Part shown: piece after piece, positions 35,349 through 46,785 of the stretch
Numbering within the stretch: the first letter of the stretch is position 1
How the letters are laid out: each line of letters starts with the position of its first letter
DNA from: Erythrocercus mccallii
Lineage: Eukaryota > Chordata > Aves > Passeriformes > Dicruridae
Assembly: GCA_013397435.1 (NCBI GenBank)
Contig: VZRG01001627.1
Coordinates: forward strand, 62,001-126,000
Length of the DNA stretch: 64,000 bases
Reading direction: 5' to 3'
Program-made: the position numbers and the translations under genes
Notes under the pieces: generated by a model
The model's input: the letters and a program-made list of their open reading frames with translations, nothing else
Told to the model about the DNA's origin: nothing
The model's database searches: none

Positions 35349-38300
35349 GAAGTTCTACTTAGTACGTTGCCATCATTAGAGAGGTACTCTGTACTTTCGT
35401 ACTACAACTAAACTGTCCCAACATCCTCTCCTGTACTTAGATGGAGAAAGCCAGAGCTTATAGAGATAATGCATGTTTATATCCCACAAGCTGTGTTTCC
35501 TGCCCACTTGAACCTCAGGTGAAAGCTTCTCATCTAAAATGACTAGATGTTGTCAGTTCACTAGTTTCTCCCATTCTTGAAAGTACTGCAGAGTGTCTTG
35601 GGTTTAAAGAGAGAATAATAATCCTTTTAAAATATTTTTTCACAGTTCCAATAGGGAGGTAACTGTGATTGGATTGTTGGCAAAGGACTTCAAAAATAAA
35701 ATGCTGTAAAGATAGCCCAAAAGTGGCAAGTAAAACTAGCATAATGTGGTTGGAACCAGGGATACAGGACATTGCACCAGTGAGACAAAAGATCCTTTAG
35801 AAGGGTATTTTAAGCCTCTAAGGTTGATTTAACAGAGACAAAGTTTAATGTGGCACCCTCGCTCCATGGAAGCAGCAGAAAGCAGTCATCAGGTCCCATC
35901 CAAGCTGCTGGTAGGAATGAAAGGAGAGGAAAAAAACCAGAACCAGTATATTTCCTGAAATGCTCTCTCTTTCCACTTCTGGTCTTTAGCTAGTTTGTAA
36001 AATTTTACCCCAAAAGAAGACAATTATTTAGAAGGGCTGCACTAAGCCTGGTGTGGTCAGTCCCTGAGATAAGCCCTGGGAAGCTGTCTGGAGACTGTGC
36101 CACACTGAACAGCCTGGGAAGGGAAAGAGCTGCCTGAGCATCCCCAGCTGCACTGCTTCCAGTCTGCTCCCATGATCTCTTTAGACAATTGGCATTCATG
36201 GGGGTTTCTCCTGATAAATTGTAGGCTTGGGCCAACAGTAATTCATAAATATGGGGAAAATCAGTGTTCCTCCCCCAGGACTATTCCCCACATCAATTCT
36301 CGCATTCCAGTATACACAAAGACTTAGAAACAAAGTCTTAAGAAGATGATGGGGAGTACAATCATGAACTCAGGCCAAGGAAAAAACCAAACAAACACCC
36401 TACTGAAATACAGCAAGTAAGGTAAAAAAAAGCACCGCTCTCATACCTTTCTTACCTTTCTAATGCCTTTGGTAAAGGCTTCTCTGACTCCCTTTTCCCT
36501 TTTGTCCTACAGCCATACCAGGCTCACCATCTCTCACAGACCATGTCAAGGCAGGGCAGTAGCCCAGGTTTCTCTTGGCAAGTCTGTCTCTAGTCCTTGG
36601 AAGACCATCTTGCTTAGAATACTTTATGAGCATTACTCCTTTACTCATTGTCCCAGCTTCCCTGAGGAGTGAAAGAGGTGAGGAAGGTACCGCTGCCCTG
36701 TGTGCCACATCCCACTGCAAGGTGGTTCTTAGCATCACCCACCCATAGTTCAGTCCATTGCAGCAGAGACCCCAGAAATGGGGATCTCTGCAGCAGCCCT
36801 GAACAGAATGTCTTGGAGCACGGAAATGAGGTCTTTGTGAACGACCTTCTGCTACATTCCGAGCTTCTGTTAAATTCCGAGCACATGTACAACTATGAAC
36901 AGCTACCTCTCAAATTTCTCTCCTGCAAATGAAGCTGTGCATGACAGCACACTGCCCTTTTGATAAATAGAGGGAATAAGCATCTTTTTCCACCCTAAAA
37001 TCTCTGGCCATGGGGTCATAGTTAGTTTATTGAATGTAACATTATTGCAATCCCTAACACCACAATATAGATTCTGACATGTCAATCAAAGCTGAAATTA
37101 TCTTATGTTGTGCATCTTGGCAATGCTTTCATCCCTGGCTTGACCATAAGCTGTACCAGTACAATGATCACAAGGATCACAAAGCCAGAGGTAAAACTTG
37201 TGGAGGGGACCCAGTGTTCATAAAAGCCATCATTTTTGCTCAGCCCTTCACAGCGTAGCTCATGGAGCATAACCTCATTTCTTCATTATGGCAGCAATGA
37301 TATTTAAAGGCACTTCATAGCTATTTTGTCATCCTGTAGAAAGAAGTACTACTTTAGTTTCCATCAACTCTTTATGCTTCCAGAGAAAAGGAAAACTGTT
37401 CTTGTCTTCTTGAATTAGAATTATGCAGCATCCTGAATTCAGTCATTCTAAGATGGAGTTCTGTTAAAGAAGAATGTGGTGAGACACATGCTGCAGCTGT
37501 ACAGACACACTTAAGCACTCCTAGGAGACACCTGGGTGTTTCTCACCATGAGTGATACATAAAAATCTATGTCAAACCAATAAGTAGATCTTGAAGCCAA
37601 GCAGCCATGCAGACCATCAGGAAACATTGTAATCAGCTTCTTAATTCAAAATCTCATACTGGTGAGACTGTTCTATAGGCCAGCTCCAGACAACAAGTAG
37701 TCACACTTGGTTTGTAAATCAGTGGAATAAGAAAAATGTTAGCCTCTTCAGTATTCATAGCTTTTGAATTCTTTATTTTTTAATCCCAGAGTTTTGAAGA
37801 CAGAAACTCCATGGGGCTAAACAAAACCACCAGCAGGTCCCCCCATGCAGTCAAAAGAGTGGAGTTCAGAAGAAATTCCATCCTTAATTATGGTTCTGCA
37901 CATACTTATCTGTGAGATAAAGAAACAGATCTGCATTCCTCCAAAAATATGAGTATTTCAATGCTCTGCTGCTCATGTACAAATGCAACTATAACCTTAT
38001 GCTTTTATACTTCTTATCCGTTGTATCTTTTCTGGTTTCCTAAGCATTGAATATAAAATTCTTTGGTCACAATTTGTTGTCTTTATTGCAGCCAAATACT
38101 GTTTGAAATATGAGATCTGAAGCCCATCCAAACTTCTTTTGACATTGTTTTTCCAAGCATGGCCAAAACTTTGCCATGACTCAAGTGAAGTTTAAGACAT
38201 ACTGGTGCTGAACATAAAATAAGGCATCATCCAAGAGTTTGCATAATATGACTATACACAAGGTAAATATGAAATTAGATAGTGCAGGGATCAGTAAGAA

Positions 38301-39554
38301 AGATACAACCATAGCCAAAGTTTGAAGAAACTGACAGAGACCATCAGAGTTTTGCAACGGAGAATAGTCATGTGGTTTTCAGTGGTGTCAGAGATGAAAG
38401 AAATTATTATGATTTTCAGCTGTTAGTAGTGGAAGCCATTTCACAAACTTATTTCAGCCCAGGAAAGGACACAAACATGTGCCAAGCATGATTCCATGCA
38501 ATGCTTCCCATGTAGTCTGTACATCTATACGTGTCTACCAGAAACACAATGTCGGATTACCAGACAGATGGTAATTGCCTTTGCCAAGGAATATCAGACT
38601 CCTTAAATGTATTCTGTGTGTTTGGCCCAGCCAGCAAAAGATAGGATTTTATTCTGAAGATTTTTCTGTCATAGATGGTAAACAAATCTGATGACCTCCA
38701 GCTTGGAGATGGGAATGGGAGGGGTAAGCTCAAAGCAAAAAAAAAAAGTTTGTATTAAACTTCAAAGTATTAAAAAGAAAATTGTCTAAATATGGGAGGG
38801 GAAAATGCTAAAGTTACATGTCATATCAAGTCTTTGCATACAAATATGATTATTATTAATACATGTTGTTAATTCTTTCTTCATCTTCATTTAATATGCC
38901 CTTATTTTCTTCCCTAAAGCTCAGTAGTGCTATTACATACTGGTGTTTTCTTTGTCTTGATAGTCCCAAAATGACTCCATCTCTGCAGCAAGCCTCTCCC
39001 GCTCTACATTATCCAGTGTTAGCAGCAATCCAAACAACTCCTAGACTTCAAATATTTCTGAAAAATTGGAAGAGCATTCATAGCTCCATTCTACAGTGGG
39101 AAGAAGTGCGGCACAGGGAGATAAAATCATCTGTCCTTGGCAGGAAGCCACCTACAGAATACTTGCTTTTTGTTAATGTTTTTTCTCCTGCCTTTATAAT
39201 CCAGATACTTCTTAGATATTTTTGCTTTCTTTTTCTTGCTAGTATTCTGTTTGATTTTTTTTTATTTTTAATCTTCACCTTGTTTATTGAGGTGCCTGTA
39301 TTTTTAATTACCTCTTCCTACAGGCTATTTTGTAAGATAAAACCTCTTCCTGGTTGCATAAAGTCTCTACTGAAACATCCAGCAGGACCAGGACTAAGCA
39401 TACTTTCCTCTACTTTTGTCCCACTTTTCTCTGTCCCTTGGATCCATTTATCCCTAGTTCTTTCCATTTTACGCTAAACTTCTAACTCTCCCCCGCATTC
39501 TCTGCTGCCGCCTTCCTATTTTCTTTCTGTCTCTCTCTCCTCTTTTCCCACCAG

Positions 39555-39609
39555 CTGGACATAAAGGGACCAGGATTTGAAATACCAAACAATAGCTTTT
39601 CAGATCTTG
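39555..39609 (+). other. Candidate internal exon, unassigned
   Basis: A pyrimidine tract of more than 30 bases (about 39,513-39,548) runs into CCACCAG at 39,548-39,554, a textbook splice acceptor. 55 bases later CTTG is followed by GTATGT (39,610-39,615), a good donor. Only one of the three frames through it is open, beginning LDIKGPGFEIPNNSFSDL. The same frame stays open past the donor to a stop near 39,690. I recognise no protein family. It could be an exon of a gene or lncRNA spanning the window, or a chance pairing of signals. Confidence 0.22.
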
Positions 39610-41726
39610 GTATGTTTCCTGAGGACTTCACAGGACTGAAGTCTATGGGAGGGGGAGTAGCCTTTAAAAAAATGAGTAGATGTTCCTAATCATTGCCAGG
39701 AGATGCACTAAGGGGAGCCTACAAGGACTCAGTCACAAAAAGGGAGTGGTATTTTCCTTGCCATGAGCCCAGTATTGCGCTAGCCAGCAGTCTGAGTCAC
39801 TGGAGGGAGCTTTGCTGGGAGAAGTCATGCGGGAAGTTCAGTCCAAGCAATCAATCTCAGAACAGCCATTGCTCTATTTTGGAGAATATCAAGTATCAAC
39901 ACCGAGTTTCAGGAAGGTTGTTCAAAGTAATATTTACATTATGCTGGAAAAGCATCAGCTATGCCAAAGCAGAACAGTCTTCCTTAACAGTATCTCTCTG
40001 GTGTCCCTCTGATGGTCATTATGACCCACAGTCATCTGCTCATCTCTGATTGGTGGCATACATTCAAAATGTCCATACATTCCTTTAAATAGTTGAACAA
40101 ATATTTCCCTAATCTCTGTGCATTTTGTAGACGCCAAGTTGGTAGTTTAAGTCAGTTCCTTCCACATCTTTCTCAGCTCACAACTGTTGCTTTTATTTGT
40201 AACATCAGCATAGTTTATCAATTTCCAGTAAAATTGCCTAAAAACAATCAGTTAAACGGAACACTCACAGGTATCTCTCTACATCCTGTAGCCTGCAGCA
40301 ATGACACAGTTGGAAGCTTGGGAAAAAGATCTTTTTCTCAGAATGCTCCCTTCCATGAACACAGAAAAAAAGAGGATTATAGACTACGTTGGGAAGGCTT
40401 TTCGCAAACTGGCACAAAAACTAAGAAACAAACGATGGATGTTTTCTAGTCTCAGATGTCTATAATGGATTTCAAATCAAGCATTAACCATGGTGTATTT
40501 TGTTGGAAGAGATGTCCCACAGATATTTGAGACAGGTCCTTTGTTGCAAGAAATGCGGAAAATAAGAGCCAGCTTCCAAAAGACCTCTTTGATTTATATT
40601 TGTGTATCTTGCATGGAAAATGGAATAGTTTGGTACACAGTCACCGTTTGTCACTCAAAGTGTGATGTGTAAAGCAATTCACAGAAGAGTGACATAACAC
40701 TGACCATGGGCCAGCTTGTCACCTATTGCTTTACATAGGTACCCTTCCTCACAAGCCCTGCTAAAACATCACATTAGCTAATCTATGTGATATAATGAGA
40801 AACAGCACAACAATCAAGGGCATCTTTTCATATGTCTCCCTAATCACCTCCCTAATCCCTTTCTGTTTCTGAAACCCATGTGTGGGTTTTCGTCTTGTGG
40901 CACGCAACGTACAGAAATGAAGAGTGGGGAGATTGCATGCTTGGTCATACAAAGGGGAAAAATATGGAAAAGAATCTCAATATCATTTGTGATGTTGATG
41001 AGTTCATTGCTTATCTGACTTTAATTCTAGATCTGGGGATAAGGTTTTCTTAAGTCTGTCACCAGACCTGCTACAGTTTTGGGCAAAACAGCTGTTTTCT
41101 CTGTGTTTCTGATGCTCCTCCCTTAAAATGAACAGAACAAACCTAATTGACCACAAGATGAACTGATACTACCCACAGGTGAGAGCCTACATAGAACCAG
41201 GCTATGACCAGTCCCCCAGTACCAGCTCCATGCCTGAGGCAAGCCCACAGTTGTCACTCTGACTGTGGGAACAGCTAAAATAAGACTCAGAAATGGAGCC
41301 TCCCTTCCTCGCTCATGCCCTAAGTCCCAAGGTGACAAAAAGCACATGCATTTGCAGAAGATAGCTCCAGCATTTTCCAACAGATCCCATGTTTAATGAA
41401 CTAGTAGACCAGGACAGAAAGAGAAGAGCAATTACTCTGTACACAGGCTACCCTCTCTTCAATGGTAATTTAAAAGAAACCACAAAACCAGCCCTACAAT
41501 CCCATTAAAAAAAATAATAATTCTCAGAATCTTAAAAGAAAGACCAGCAAGCAACCAAGCTGATCTGACAAAATGTAGGTGATCATACCAGATCATATGG
41601 CCCTGGACAGAAAGGAGGAAGGCATTTGAAAATCTGCTGTTTAGGGAGTGTTGTGTCCTTTTGAAATATCTCAAAGACAACCTTGTGCAGGCTTCACAAT
41701 TAGTGAGGAAAAAAGAGGATTGTGGC

Positions 41727-41740
41727 AAAAAAAAAAAAAA
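41727..41740 (+). repeat. Poly(A) run followed by A/G-rich sequence
   Basis: Fourteen As are followed by a purine-rich stretch to about 41,790. No retrocopy body or flanking duplication was recognised. Confidence 0.8.
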
Positions 41741-42331
41741 GAAAGAAAAAGAAATTAAGGAAATGGAAGGAGAACACGAAGAGCATTTTAAGACGTTGAA
41801 GGCAAACTCCTCACCACGGACAGTGGGCCAAAAGGGATCTAAAAATAGGTAGCATGAGACAGGGCTCTCCCAAAGAGAGCGGGAAGGACACTGTGTTCTG
41901 GAAACTAGTGTGACCAACCACAAACAAATGTGCCAAGACTCTTGTACATTTTGTTGGCATTTTTCTCAAGGCTGGCACATAATCCATACCAGGAAAGGTA
42001 TCCCCAAGTGGTCAGTGCCCTTCTCTGGGCATGCCTTCCCAGTACAAACTCCTCAGAGATCAGAGGCAAATGGCTCATTAGCCATTTGATAAACGATAAA
42101 ACAAAGACTTTCCTGAACTCTCCCTTGTCACCAGAGGGATTGACAGAAGTACATTTTTATGGATTTATCTAACTCCATGAAAAAAGTTCGGCTTTTTTTG
42201 CCACCTACTTACAGTAAGTTTATAGCCATTTGTTCTTATGCTTACACTGGTATTTAGTTTCTTTCTAAATTAGCTTTACTTAGCTTATCTTCTCATCTCC
42301 AGTAAACACTGGAGACAGAGAGTAATCATAT

Positions 42332-42341
42332 CCCCCCCCCC
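42332..42341 (+). repeat. C10 homopolymer
   Basis: Ten consecutive Cs in AT-rich surroundings. Likely length-variable and error-prone in sequencing. Confidence 0.85.
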
Positions 42342-43065
42342 ACTAAGCTAATACACCAGCCTCTGCTATTTTCTTATTGTATACAAGATCTTCGATTTTG
42401 TGATCACTCTCCTTTTACACTTCTGCATCTACTCTGGTCTAATCTAGTTTCTCTTGAAGTGGGGTAAACAGTGAGAATGAAACTTCAAATGCAAGCTCAC
42501 AACCACCTTGCAAAATAATACCTCTCTAACTCCACTGGAATTGCCAGACCTGATAAAACCTCTGAGAGTAAACCTTTTTCACTTCCAAATCACACTCATG
42601 TTTCTAATTTCTATTACCTCTTACAGAGATCCAGCTAATAACAGATGTTTCAATGACCTCCTAAATGCAATGATTTGCAATAGTGTCGATTTGTACTATT
42701 AAATTCTATCTCATTTCTGCCCAAGTAATCTACAAAGTATCTTCAAAATCATCTTCATGCAACAGTCTCATTTTCATCTGTATTGACATGCTTCTCTTTT
42801 TATTTTTCACTGGCAATGTTCATCAACCTCTTCTTGGTTTTTATTCCAAATTCATGAAACAAACATATTGAATGACACCAGTGCCAAGACAGGGTCTCAA
42901 GACAGCTCCTTGCAGCCTGACAGGTTTCTTTTCAGCACAGCATGTTGTCCCATTCCTTTTATGTGCAACTCAGGTTTCTTACATTAATCTCTGTTGTCTC
43001 CAATCTGACAGCTTCTCAGCTGGTACAATATAAAATATTTCAGTACAGACCAGGAATACTCAAAC

Positions 43066-43215
43066 TGTCTGCCCAGGAAAGTGTTGGGAGTCACCAATCC
43101 TGGAGGTATTGAAAAGATATGGGGACATGATTTAGTGGTGGACTTGGCAGCACTGGGTTAACATTGGACTCAGTGATTTTAAGATCTTCTCCAAAAAAAA
43201 TGATTCCATGATTTC
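43066..43215 (+). mobile_element. CR1-D: short CR1 3'-end fragment
   Basis: About 150 bp match the terminal block of CR1. It starts at CTGCCCAGGAAAGTGTTGGG, passes GGAGTCACC and a GGACTTGG-type region, and ends in TGATTCCATGATTTCA, the degraded tail repeat. The 5' truncation lies just before the conserved 'GGCTGCCCAGG' segment. Plus orientation, non-functional. Confidence 0.85.
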
Positions 43216-45540
43216 ACTGTATTTTCTTCAGTTAGAAAATCACTTATTTGTCTCAAAGAGAAATTGTGTGATGCTTTATTCAACCAAAGTATTTTTTTAT
43301 CATGTTTTCTATGTATTTCCATTTGCTTAATTATTCTGTATGTCAGCAGCCATCTGTGCTAACCATCCTTGCTGCTAGTACAAACAGTACTCCAACTGGT
43401 TTCATGGGTGATTGTCCAGTGCCTTAACAGGAGTACATGGAGAGGCTTTGGAGATCATATGTTCCTGTTTCTTCCAATCCAAGGAGCAGGAGACACATTC
43501 AAAGCAAACACAAGAAGGTTGTACTTCAATTAAGCTGCAGGTAACCTCTGGAATTTCTTGTCATGTGATGTTGTGAATGGTTAAAGATAAAAACAGGAGA
43601 GGGGGTACATGAACAAGTAAATGAAAGAGGAAACAACTGAAGGACAACACCTACAACCCTCCCCACACTTACACTAGGTATGTGAGTCCCTGGGCCACAA
43701 ACTGCAGGAGGCTTGGAAACTAATACTATATTGGGAAGCATGGTGAGATGGATTTTCAAACAAACCCAGTAAATTGACTCATATATTTATGCAATCTACC
43801 AAATCTTATGTGACTGTCTTATTTCCTGACATTTCCTTATTTCCTGGCTGAGTCTTGTTTCCACCATACTCATTCTATGATAACTACTCCCATTCATTTT
43901 CCCACTTTTTACCTCATGGCCAATATCACCATCGAAAGCTGAGACAAAGTGTTTGTTTAGCTTTTACAGGATATACGGATGATCTTTAAACCTTGTAATA
44001 TCCTTAGGGCACATTAGATGAACATTCTCTTTTGTTTTGCTTTACATTTCTTGCTTTACCTGCTGTCATTTTTTGTAATTTCTTTTGTTAAGAGCTTGAC
44101 TTGTGAAAATTCTCACTTTGTCTCTACATTTTCTTAGATCCAGGAAAAGGTTTATTTCGTGGTAAGTCTTTTCTTACCTTTTAGCCCTCAAGTTTCATTC
44201 ATAAATTCTTGTTTGACACAACAAATCATTAGACCACAAGTGGGCCCCTTTCTGCAAGTTGCCCCTTGCCAAAAATGAAATCGGTTTTACATCTTTGAGG
44301 TAGATTATACACGTTTTACACATAGAGATAAATATTACACCTCTGAATTGAAGAATTCCAGCCCTCTGCTGCCTCTCAGTTCTCGTTCTCTCTAAGCAAT
44401 GAAAGTACAGACAACAGCTCAGGAGAGAATGGAATGTAGATTTTGGCATCTGAGGCCCCTTCCAAGCACATAAGGTACTTACCTTCAACAATTGCAGCCA
44501 TCTAGTGGACAAATACCAGAAACAGTCCCTAGTTGGTACAAATGTGGTCTTCCCTTGCTTGCAGTTGTTCACTAAGTGGATTGGTATTTGGTATTCCATG
44601 GTTAAACAGGCAATACAAAAGAAGTGTCCCAAAATCAGTTTATCATGAGCTTGTATTACAGTGCAGTTGTCCTAGCCACTAAGACCTCAGGAATGAGCAC
44701 ACCTGGCTACCACAGAACATGATACTACAGGGAGTCATTTGGGCATACAGATTTGTTCTCTTGCATTTCCAATACCTCAAAAAAGTTATGACTTTACTAA
44801 TGCTGCCATATGCTGACAGTGATAATGAATATATAATTAGAATGGTTTCTACAGTGGGACACACCACTGACTCACTTGGATACTTGACAAGTGAGTCTGG
44901 AGGCAGAGTTATGTGTGTCAAGGCCTTACCCTACAGCAGTGATTCCAGCCTGTGCTACACCTGCCTGACTGATGTATTGATGACTCTGCCAAGGGGAACA
45001 TCAGCAGCTGCTGTTATCCCCAGTGTAAATGTTTGCCTTCACAGAAGGAAACTACCACTCTTGCAAGCTCAATTAGCTCAGTCAGCTAGGTAATGGCAAT
45101 CCAACTGCATCTGCCTTTTGAAGTGTGGGACTTCTAGAAGGTAAATAGGTCAGCTAGCATGCATTTGGTGGAGGAGAGGGTACGAAGTTGCAGGAAAAGA
45201 AAGAAAGGAATGTAGAAATCTCTTGGCCTGTCAAGATCCAGCTCTGAAGACAGAAATTGTTGCTGTTGCTGCTGTTAATTACCTCTTTTAGCATCAGTTG
45301 GAGTGGTATCTACATACTCTATGACCACTAACTGCTTTGCTAAGATTTTTTTATGCATATATGTCAGCCACAATTTCTACTTCATATAAAACAATGTGCT
45401 CCCTAAAGTCTGACCTTTGTTAATTTTTCAAATGGCCATATTAACGTAAAGTGCACAACATACAAAAAATGCTTGTGTCACAAAAATATGCACTTGGCAA
45501 CATGATTATGATGATGTCCTTCTTTCTATGCCATCAGACC
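43216..45540. other. Single-copy sequence, no gene seen
   Basis: No gene was recognised between CR1-D and CR1-B. A CTCF-like motif lies at 44,495-44,508. The antisense open-frame pair around 44,679-45,093 shows no familiar motif. Confidence 0.5.
44495..44508 (-). promoter_or_regulatory. CTCF-like binding motif
   Basis: The plus-strand CAGCCATCTAGTGG is, read on the minus strand, CCACTAGATGGCTG. It agrees with the CTCF core consensus CCASYAGRKGGCRS at 13 of 14 positions, the miss being the R near the 3' end. CTCF is the vertebrate insulator and loop-anchor protein and its site orientation matters. Occupancy is inferred only. Confidence 0.35.
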
Positions 45541-46578
45541 CAGCCAGAATAGATTTAGGAGGGGAGGTCCTGCCTGACCAACCTGACCTCCTTTCATGAC
45601 CAGGTGACCAGGCTAGTGGGTGTGGGGAAGGCAGGATGTTGTGGATGTTGTGTACCTGGACTTCACTTTAACAGTGACTCCCATAGCACACTCCTGGAAA
45701 AACTGTCAGCCCATGGCTTGGAGAGGTGCACCCTTCATTGAGTAAAGAACTAATTGGATGGCTAGGCCCAGAGACGGGTGGTGAATGGTGCCAGTTGGTA
45801 GCTAGTCACCAGTGGTATCCCCAGGGATTGGTGCTTTTTCCAGTCCTGTTCAATATCTTTATTGATAATCTGGATGAGGGAATGGAGTCCACCATCAGCA
45901 AATTTGCAGATGATGCCAAACTGGGTGGAAGTATCAATCTGGTGGAGGGTAGGAGTGTTCTGCAGAGGAACTTGGCTTGGCGGGTCTCAACAGGCTGAGA
46001 CCAAAGGCATGAGGTTCAACAAGACCAAGTGCTGGGTCCTGCACTTTTGCCATAACAACCCCTGCAATGCTAGAGGCTGGGGACGGTGTGACTGGACAGT
46101 GCCCAGGCAGAAAGGGACGTGGAGGTACTGGTGACAGCAGCTGAACATGAGCCAGCAGTGTGCCCACATGGCCAAGAAGATCAATGACATTCTGGCCTGG
46201 ATCAGGAACAGTGAGGCCAGCAGGAGTAGGAAGGTCATTCTTCCCCTGTACTCGGCACTGTTTAGGCTGCACCTTCAATCCTGTGTCCAGTTCTGGGCCT
46301 CTCAGTTTAGGAACAACTTTGAGATGCTGGAGCATGTCCAGAGAAGAGCAGCAAGGCTGGTGAGGGGTTTGGAACACAGCTCCTATGAGGAGTGGTTGAG
46401 GAAGATGGGGATGTTTAGCCTGGAGAAAAGAAGGGTCAGGAGAGACCTTATTGCTCCCTACAACTGCCTGCAAGGAGGCTGTGGCCAGGTGGGGTCAGCC
46501 TCCTCTCCCAGGCAACCAGCAACAGGACAAGATGATTCAGTCTTAAGCTGTATCAGAAGAAGTTTAGATTGGACATGA
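45541..46578 (+). pseudogene. CR1-B reverse-transcriptase (ORF2) remnant
   Basis: Frames carry LFNIFIDNLDEGMEST and SKFADDAKLGG (the catalytic Asp pair, about 45,898-45,927), then MRFNKTKC in another frame, then MSQQCAHMAKK, VILPLYSALF and MGMFSLEKRR. Motif A (DFSKAFD in the family) is destroyed near 45,662-45,675, where roughly seven bases are missing. A further shift occurs near 45,985 and another near 46,530. Compared with CR1-A it keeps a longer uninterrupted C-terminal frame (46,147-46,578). No active enzyme can be made. Confidence 0.92.
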
Positions 46579-46785
46579 GGAAGAATTTTTTCACAGAGAG
46601 GGAGATTAGGCATTGCAATGGGCTGCCCAGGAAGGTGGTGGAGTCATCACCCCTGGATGTGTTTAAGAAAAGAGTGGTGTGGCACTTGGTGCCATGGTCT
46701 AGTTGATAAGGTGGTACTAAGTCATAGGCTGGACTCAAAGATCTCAAAGGTCTTTTCCAACCTAGTTGACTTTCTTCTGTGACAA
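45541..46785 (+). mobile_element. CR1-B: 5'-truncated CR1 LINE
   Basis: Plus-oriented CR1 of about 1.25 kb, of the same general subfamily as CR1-A. It starts near 45,541 with CAGCCAGAATAGATTTAGGA, runs through the reverse-transcriptase C-terminal half, and ends near 46,785 after AAGGTCTTTTCCAACCTAG. Its 5' truncation corresponds almost exactly to that of CR1-A, although sequence beyond the breakpoint is unrelated in the two copies. No clear terminal octamer repeats remain at the 3' end. Non-functional. Confidence 0.93.

Larger units (their letters stand above)
30569..43065. other. Single-copy sequence, no gene seen
   Basis: About 12.5 kb has no recognisable mobile element. It contains a short inverted repeat at 33,200-33,238, a (TGC)n run at 34,150-34,166, a TA-rich stretch at 35,321-35,348, the exon candidate at 39,555-39,609, an A14 run (41,727-41,740) and a C10 run (42,332-42,341). 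The longest unexplained open frame in the window (38,863-39,477) lies here, in pyrimidine-rich sequence with few stop codons, and it resembles no family I know. Confidence 0.5.

Noticed and set aside
45934..46473. 179-codon minus-strand open frame
   Set aside because: It is the antisense shadow of CR1-B.
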